Assembly (NCBI GenBank): GCA_944320295.1 | Contig: CALUGY010000010.1 | Location: 1-37,869, forward strand | From: an uncultured Bacteroides sp. | GTDB taxonomy: Bacteria > Bacteroidota > Bacteroidia > Bacteroidales > Bacteroidaceae | DNA: 37,869 bases | Reading direction: 5' to 3' | Shown: piece after piece, positions 33,158 to 37,869 of the stretch | Layout: each line of letters opens with the position of its first letter | How positions within the stretch are numbered: position 1 is the first letter of the stretch | The notes under the pieces: generated by a model | Told to the model about the DNA's origin: nothing | Database searches by the model: none | The model's input: only the letters and a program-made list of their open reading frames with translations | Position numbers and translations under genes: made by a program

Positions 33158-34624
33158 ATGAGAACAGAAAACTTCATCCTCGGCATGGCCGCCCTGATGG
33201 CCCTGCCCGCCGCAGCCCAGGCTGCCGAACCTGCATTGCCCGCCGACAACACGCGGATAGTGAACCACGCCCTCACGCGCGAGGCATACAAGACAAACCG
33301 CCCGGCCAAGAAAGACCGCCTCTTCACCTCACAGGCCGTGGAGGCGGAGATAGCCCGTGTGAAGCAATTGCTCACCAACCCCAAGCTGGCCTGGATGTTC
33401 GAAAACTGTTTCCCTAACACGCTCGACACCACCGTGCACCCGCGCAAACTCGACGGCAAGCCGGATACCTTTGTCTATACTGGCGACATACACGCCATGT
33501 GGCTGCGCGACTCCGGGGCGCAAGTGTGGCCCTACGTGCAGCTGGCCAACAAAGACCCGGAACTGCGCGAGATGCTCGAAGGGGTGATACGCCGGCAGTT
33601 CCTCTGCATCAACATCGACCCCTACGCCAATGCCTTCAACGACGGCCCCACGGGCGGCGAATGGATGACCGACCGCACCGACATGAAGCCCGAACTGCAC
33701 GAGCGCAAGTGGGAGATAGACTCGCTGTGCTACCCCCTGCGACTGGCCTACCACTACTGGAAGGTGACGGGCGACGCCTCCATATTCGACGGAGAATGGC
33801 TGAAAGCCATAGCCAACATACTGGCCACCTTCAAGGAACAACAACGCAAGGACGGCACAGGCCCTTACAAGTTCCAGCGCAAGACGGAACGTGCGCTCGA
33901 CACGCTCAACAACGACGGCCTCGGCGCACCTGTCAATCCTGTCGGCCTGATTGTATCGAGTTTCCGTCCATCGGACGACGCCACCACGCTCCAGTTCCTC
34001 GTGCCGTCCAACTTCTTCGCTGTAAGTTCGCTCCGCAAAGCCGCCGAAATCCTCACCGAGGTGAACCATGAAACGGCCCTGGCTGCCGAGTGCATCGCCC
34101 TGGCCGACGAGGTGGAGACGGCCTTGAAGAAGTACGCCACCTACAACCACCCTGAGTTCGGCACCATCTACGCCTTCGAGGTGGACGGCTTCGGCAACCA
34201 CCTGCTCATGGACGATGCCAACGTGCCCAGCCTGCTGGCCATGCCCTATCTGGGCGACGTGGACGTGAACGACCCCATCTACCAGAACACCCGCCGCTTC
34301 GTATGGAGCGAGAGCAACCCCTACTTCTTCAAAGGTACGGCCGGCGAGGGCATCGGCGGACCGCACATAGGCTACGACATGATTTGGCCTATGAGCATCA
34401 TGATGAAGGCGTTCACCAGCCAGGACGACGCGGAAATAAAGTGGTGCATCCGCACGCTGATGGACACCGACGCGGGCACCGGCTTCATGCACGAGTCGTT
34501 CCACAAGGACAACCCCGCCAAGTTCACCCGCGCCTGGTTCGCATGGCAGAACACCCTGTTCGGCGAACTTATCCTGAAACTGGTGAACGAGGGCAAGGTA
34601 GATTTGCTGAACAGCATAGAGTAG
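33158..34624 (+). CDS. Secreted glycoside hydrolase family 125 (exo-alpha-1,6-mannosidase)
   Basis: A 488-residue protein with a signal peptide (ENFILGMAALMALPAAAQA). The metal-independent inverting exo-alpha-1,6-mannosidase family GH125 is recognised by TGDIHAMWLRDSGAQVWPY (Asp110, Arg117, Asp118 in the substrate pocket), NAFNDGPTGGEWMTDRTDMK, WEIDSLCYPLRLAYHYWK and the late GFMHESFHKDNP with the probable base Glu446. Length is typical. It would remove terminal alpha-1,6-mannose from oligosaccharides made by the GH76 enzyme encoded upstream. The GH38-like enzyme of the left-hand locus is another alpha-mannosidase-fold protein. A terminator follows at 34649-34689. Confidence 0.95.
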   Translation: MRTENFILGMAALMALPAAAQAAEPALPADNTRIVNHALTREAYKTNRPAKKDRLFTSQAVEAEIARVKQLLTNPKLAWMFENCFPNTLDTTVHPRKLDGKPDTFVYTGDIHAMWLRDSGAQVWPYVQLANKDPELREMLEGVIRRQFLCINIDPYANAFNDGPTGGEWMTDRTDMKPELHERKWEIDSLCYPLRLAYHYWKVTGDASIFDGEWLKAIANILATFKEQQRKDGTGPYKFQRKTERALDTLNNDGLGAPVNPVGLIVSSFRPSDDATTLQFLVPSNFFAVSSLRKAAEILTEVNHETALAAECIALADEVETALKKYATYNHPEFGTIYAFEVDGFGNHLLMDDANVPSLLAMPYLGDVDVNDPIYQNTRRFVWSESNPYFFKGTAGEGIGGPHIGYDMIWPMSIMMKAFTSQDDAEIKWCIRTLMDTDAGTGFMHESFHKDNPAKFTRAWFAWQNTLFGELILKLVNEGKVDLLNSIE

Positions 34625-34648
34625 ATTCCACGCCTCGACGAAAAACAG

Positions 34649-34689
34649 GCAAGCCGCCAACCCGGTACCGGGATGACGGCTTGCTTTTT
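34649..34689 (+). terminator. Intrinsic terminator of the GH125 gene (shared with convergent mutS)
   Basis: GCAAGCCG (34649-34656) pairs with CGGCTTGC (34677-34684). An inner palindrome CCCGGTACCGGG (34661-34672) extends the hairpin. Five Ts follow. Confidence 0.88.
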
Positions 34690-34720
34690 ACTTGCCATAC
34701 ACGAAAAGGGGGAGTGAAGG

Positions 34721-37345
34721 CTACTTCCCCTTCAGTATCTTCTTGATGTCGTTCAGTTTGTTGAGGGCTTCGAGCGGGGTCAGGTTGTTCACGTCGAGGT
34801 TCAGCAGCTCGTCGCGAATCTGGCAGAGTACCGGGTCGTCCAGTTGGAAGAAGCTCAGCTGCATCCCTCCCGCCGAGTTGGCCCCCTCGGTGATGGTCTT
34901 TCCACTAATGGTCCCGGTTTGCCGGTTCTCCGCTTCCAGCTGCTTCAGGATTTCGTCCGCGCGGCGCACGATACTTTTCGGCATGCCTGCCATACGCGCC
35001 ACGTGTATGCCGAAAGAGTGCTCGCTGCCTCCCCGCTCCAACTTCCGCAGGAATATCACCTTGTTGTCCACTTCCTTCACGGCCACGTTGTAGTTCTTTA
35101 TGCGGCGGAAGTTCTTCTCCATCTCGTTCAGCTCGTGGTAGTGCGTGGCAAAGAGCGTACGCGCCTTGGCCTTCGGGTGCTCATGTATGTACTCCACTAT
35201 GGCCCATGCTATGGAGATGCCGTCATAGGTAGACGTCCCTCGTCCCAACTCGTCGAACAAGACAAGGCTGCGCGGTGAAAGGTTGTTCAGGATATCCGCC
35301 GCCTCGTTCATCTCCACCATGAAAGTGGACTCGCCTACCGATATGTTGTCGCTGGCACCCACCCGGGTGAATATCTTGTCCACCAAGCCGATGTGCGCGC
35401 TTTCTGCCGGCACGAAACAGCCCATCTGCGCCATGAGCGTGATGAGTGCGGTCTGGCGGAGCAGGGCGGACTTTCCGGCCATGTTCGGACCAGTAATGAT
35501 GATGATTTGCTGCGTGTCGCTGTCCAGCCGCACGTCGTTGGCAATGTACGCCTCGCCTACTGGAAGTTGCTTCTCGATGACCGGGTGACGGCCTTGGTGT
35601 ATCTCCAGCACATCGTCGTCCACTATGACAGGACGGATGTAGTGGTTCTCGGCAGAAGCCGTGGCAAAAGCCAACAGGCAGTCCAAACGGGCTATCTGCG
35701 CAGCGTCCACCTGCAACAAGGGGATGAACTCTACCAACGACTGTACCAACTCGGCATACAGCCGGGTTTCCAGCTGCAGTATCTTGTCTTCCGCGCCGAG
35801 TATCTTCTCCTCGTACTCCTTGAGTTCCTGGGTTATGTAGCGTTCGGCGTTGGCCAACGTCTGCTTCCTTATCCATTCCTGCGGAACCTTGTCCTTGTGG
35901 GTGTTGCGCACCTCGATGTAGTAGCCGAAGACGTTGTTGTAGCCGATTTTAAGGCTCGGGATGCCCGTCTGCTCGCTCTCGCGCTGTTGTATCTGTAGCA
36001 GATAGTCCTTGCCCGAATAGGCTATGCGGCGCAGTTCGTCCAGCTCCTCGTTGACACCGGAACGGATGACGCCGCCCTTGTTGACCAGCAGGGGCGGGTC
36101 GTTGTTTATCTCGCGGGCTATGCGGTCGCGCATGGCGGGACAGGGATTCAGCTGTTCGCCTATGCGGTTCAGGCTGGCATTGTCAGCTTCCATGCAGGCT
36201 GCTTTAATAGGCTCCATGGCCGTCAAGGCCACTTTCAGGGCCACCACTTCGCGGGGCGTGGCCCTTCCCACCGCCACCTTGGAGAGTATGCGCTCCAAGT
36301 CGCCCACAAGGTGGAGTTGCTCGCCGAGCAACTGGCGGAAGTCGGGATGGCGGAAGAAGTACTCCACCACGTCGAGCCGGTCGTTGATGGGACGCACGTC
36401 CTTCAGGGGGAAGAGCAGCCAGCGCTTCAGCAGGCGTGCGCCCATGGGGCTGATGGTGCGGTCGAGCACGCTGAGCAGGGAACTGCCGCCGTCGTTCATC
36501 GACCCGATGAGTTCGAGGCTGCGGACGGTGAACTTGTCGAGCCGCACATACTTCTCCTCCTCTATCCGTGCCAGCGAGGTGATGTGCGAGGTCTGCGTGT
36601 GCTGGGTCATGACAAGGTATTGCAAAATGGCGCCCGAAGCCACGATGCCGTGCCTGAGGTGCTCCACCCCGAACCCTTTGAGACTCTTGACATCGAAGTG
36701 TTTGAGCAAGCGTTCGCGGGCGGTGCTTTCGGTGAACACCCAGTCGTCCAGCTCGAACGTAAAGAACTTGTTGCCGAAGTCGGCCTCGAACACCGGGCGT
36801 TTGCCCCGCTCGAACAGCACCTCCTTCGGCGCGAAGTTGTTCAGCAGCTTGTCTACGTAGTCCACCGGGCCTTCGGCGGTGAGGAACTCGCCGGTGGATA
36901 TGTCGAGAAAGGCCACCCCGCACACGCCCTTGCCGAAGTGTACGGCCGCGAGGAAATTGTTCTCCTTATAGTTCAGTATATTGTCGTTGATGGAAACGCC
37001 GGGCGTGACAAGCTCCGTGATGCCGCGCTTCACCAGCTTCTTGGCCAGCTTGGGGTCTTCCAGCTGGTCGCAGATGGCCACACGCTTGCCCGCCCGGATA
37101 AGCTTGGGCAGGTACGTGTCCAGCGCGTGGTAGGGGAAGCCCGCCATCTCCAGCGTCTGCCCGCCCTTGCCGTTGTTGCGCTTGGTCAGGGTGATGCCCA
37201 GAATCTCGGCTGCCACCACGGCGTCCGTGGAATACGTCTCGTAGAAGTCCCCGCAGCGGAACAGCATCACGGCGTCGGGATGCTTCGCCTTGAGGTCGAG
37301 AAACTGCTTCATCATGGGGGTAAGGACAATGTCTTCTGTCTTCAT
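34721..37345 (-). CDS. mutS: DNA mismatch repair protein MutS
   Basis: An 874-residue mismatch-recognition ATPase (MutS1 type). The N-terminal mismatch-binding domain carries the Phe-x-Glu motif in [14 protein letters not shown], which stacks on the mispaired base. Connector, lever and clamp domains follow. The C-terminal ATPase has Walker [14 protein letters not shown] (about residues 613-625), ERSTFMVEM-like [16 protein letters not shown], Walker [18 protein letters not shown] and the switch [10 protein letters not shown]. The last ~70 residues include the helix-turn-helix dimer interface. Full length, so mismatch repair looks intact. A -7 element TATCTTTG lies at 37379-37386. Confidence 0.98.
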   Translation of the reverse strand: MKTEDIVLTPMMKQFLDLKAKHPDAVMLFRCGDFYETYSTDAVVAAEILGITLTKRNNGKGGQTLEMAGFPYHALDTYLPKLIRAGKRVAICDQLEDPKLAKKLVKRGITELVTPGVSINDNILNYKENNFLAAVHFGKGVCGVAFLDISTGEFLTAEGPVDYVDKLLNNFAPKEVLFERGKRPVFEADFGNKFFTFELDDWVFTESTARERLLKHFDVKSLKGFGVEHLRHGIVASGAILQYLVMTQHTQTSHITSLARIEEEKYVRLDKFTVRSLELIGSMNDGGSSLLSVLDRTISPMGARLLKRWLLFPLKDVRPINDRLDVVEYFFRHPDFRQLLGEQLHLVGDLERILSKVAVGRATPREVVALKVALTAMEPIKAACMEADNASLNRIGEQLNPCPAMRDRIAREINNDPPLLVNKGGVIRSGVNEELDELRRIAYSGKDYLLQIQQRESEQTGIPSLKIGYNNVFGYYIEVRNTHKDKVPQEWIRKQTLANAERYITQELKEYEEKILGAEDKILQLETRLYAELVQSLVEFIPLLQVDAAQIARLDCLLAFATASAENHYIRPVIVDDDVLEIHQGRHPVIEKQLPVGEAYIANDVRLDSDTQQIIIITGPNMAGKSALLRQTALITLMAQMGCFVPAESAHIGLVDKIFTRVGASDNISVGESTFMVEMNEAADILNNLSPRSLVLFDELGRGTSTYDGISIAWAIVEYIHEHPKAKARTLFATHYHELNEMEKNFRRIKNYNVAVKEVDNKVIFLRKLERGGSEHSFGIHVARMAGMPKSIVRRADEILKQLEAENRQTGTISGKTITEGANSAGGMQLSFFQLDDPVLCQIRDELLNLDVNNLTPLEALNKLNDIKKILKGK

Positions 37346-37378
37346 GTTGCCGGAATGCTTTTACAGGGATTTACCCGG

Positions 37379-37386
37379 CAAAGATA
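37379..37386 (-). promoter_or_regulatory. -7 element TATCTTTG of mutS
   Basis: On the minus strand, an exact TAnnTTTG match placed for transcription to begin near 37372, about 27 nt before the mutS ATG. No clear -33 TTTG. Confidence 0.55.
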
Positions 37387-37513
37387 GGGATAAAAAAGAG
37401 AAATGAAAAGCAGAAAGAACAAGGGCAAAGGCAGTAGAGAAGCCCCCGAATCCTTAAAAAGTTGCCTAAATCCTTTAAAGCATGTTATAAAACACACTTT
37501 TTTCCTTGGATAA

Positions 37514-37544
37514 TTTGCAAATTGTTCCAACCGCCGTACCTTTG
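37514..37544 (+). promoter_or_regulatory. Strong promoter (TTTG-N19-TACCTTTG) ahead of the LytTR gene
   Basis: TTTG at 37514-37517 and TACCTTTG at 37537-37544, with exactly 19 nt between, match the Bacteroidetes consensus at every position. The upstream 50 bp is AT-rich. Transcription should start near 37551. Confidence 0.8.
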
Positions 37545-37550
37545 CAATGT

Positions 37551-37610
37551 GTTTTTCATAGTATTAGATTTAAGGTTAACAAAGGTTGGGCTCAGCGGAG
37601 CCCTTTTTTT
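37551..37610 (+). ncRNA. Candidate ~60-nt leader RNA or small RNA ending at an intrinsic terminator
   Basis: From the predicted start near 37551 to the T-run at 37610, the transcript has no good ORF and ends in a textbook terminator. It contains ATTAGATTTAAGGTTAACAA just before the hairpin. It is either a short independent RNA or an attenuator leader for the LytTR regulator whose ATG lies about 105 nt beyond. Another small hairpin (GGCGA/TCGCC, 37620-37636) follows. From memory, similar leaders occur in other Bacteroides genomes; this is unverified. Confidence 0.55.
37588..37610 (+). terminator. Intrinsic terminator/attenuator within the LytTR gene leader
   Basis: GGGCTC (37588-37593) pairs with GAGCCC (37598-37603) around an AGCG tetraloop and is followed by seven Ts. 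It lies about 40 nt after the predicted transcription start and before the LytTR gene, so read-through would be needed for expression. Confidence 0.88.
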
Positions 37611-37715
37611 ATGCCCGTAGGCGAGGCGGCATCGCCGAACAAAAAGCGGGAAAAAATTGGATATGTCGCGGAAAATGATGAATATTGCGTTTGAAAAACA
37701 AGCATCTTCAGAACC

Positions 37716-37869
37716 ATGGCAGACACGGACAACCACACGACAACCTCACAGCTTTTGTTCAACACCCGGGACGAATTCACCCGGGTAGACCTGCGGCACG
37801 TGGCCTACTTCGAGGCGGACGGCAACTACACGCAGGTGATGTTCTCCAACGGGTGCAAGGTGATGCTGC
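37716..37869 (+). CDS. LytTR-domain DNA-binding response regulator (N-terminal part, cut by window edge)
   Basis: The first 51 residues of a protein beginning MADTDNHTTTSQLLFNTRDE and continuing VDLRHVAYFEADGNYTQVMF. The latter is the characteristic opening of a LytTR DNA-binding domain (IxYxEAxGNYT). No receiver domain precedes it, so it is a stand-alone LytTR regulator, a common Bacteroidetes form. It is preceded by a strong promoter and a leader ending in a terminator, implying control by attenuation or read-through. An alternative small ORF of 27 codons (37611-37694, MPVGEAASPNKKREKIG...) ends just upstream and could be a leader peptide. The C-terminal half is outside the window. Confidence 0.85.
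   Translation, partial: MADTDNHTTTSQLLFNTRDEFTRVDLRHVAYFEADGNYTQVMFSNGCKVML

Noticed and set aside
33329-34660. Minus-strand open frame (443 codons) opposite GH125
   Set aside because: The plus-strand GH125 protein is complete with catalytic motifs; the opposite frame has none.
36311-37387. Plus-strand open frame (358 codons) opposite mutS
   Set aside because: A shadow of the mutS N-terminal half, which has all expected motifs.

Overview
The window looks like chromosomal DNA of a gut Bacteroidales species, probably Bacteroidaceae. The evidence is a SusC-type TonB-dependent transporter, a hybrid two-component regulator, DUF3836 and ORF6N proteins, many lipoproteins, and repeated -7 elements of the Bacteroidetes form TAnnTTTG, in two cases with a TTTG box 19 nt upstream. 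Base composition is mosaic. The housekeeping genes and parts of the glycosidase genes are visibly GC-rich for this group, while the transporter and ADP-ribosylglycohydrolase genes (1-3350) and most of the regulator gene (10.3-13.4 kb) are richer in AT.

Region 1 (1-14.4 kb, all minus strand) is a polysaccharide-utilisation-type locus. It reads: hybrid two-component regulator, lipoprotein GH38-like hydrolase, GH2 glycosidase, GRP/DMT-type sugar permease, ribokinase, lipoprotein ADP-ribosylglycohydrolase, and a SusC porin cut by the window edge. The ribokinase, permease and ADP-ribosylglycohydrolase trio is the signature of ribose/nucleoside-scavenging loci known in Bacteroides. Here it is joined to two glycosidases, so the likely substrate is a ribose- or ADP-ribose-bearing glycoconjugate, which cannot be identified from sequence alone.

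Region 2 (14.5-30.9 kb) is mostly housekeeping: an unrecognised outer-membrane-like protein, mnmG, apt, uvrC, dtd, a MazG-like pyrophosphohydrolase, deoC, a long-chain polyprenyl diphosphate synthase (minus), polA, a DUF3836 protein, a DUF805 membrane protein, ychF, an ORF6N protein and lgt. A near-perfect ParB-binding parS site lies between mnmG and apt, suggesting the window is in the origin-proximal part of the chromosome.

Region 3 (31.0-34.6 kb, plus) is a small alpha-mannan module of SGNH hydrolase, GH76 endo-alpha-1,6-mannanase and GH125 exo-alpha-1,6-mannosidase. Region 4 is mutS (minus), then a compact promoter-leader-terminator unit ahead of a LytTR regulator cut by the right edge.

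The most unusual structure is a family of five intergenic arrays (near 7.4, 15.5, 20.5, 27.9 and 33.0 kb). Each has four or five copies of a unit with exactly 22-bp spacing, built on an 8-bp palindromic core AACRYGTT. All five arrays point the same way on the chromosome regardless of neighbouring gene direction. I know of no described function for them. They could be phased binding sites for a dimeric DNA-binding protein or a replichore-oriented chromosome element.
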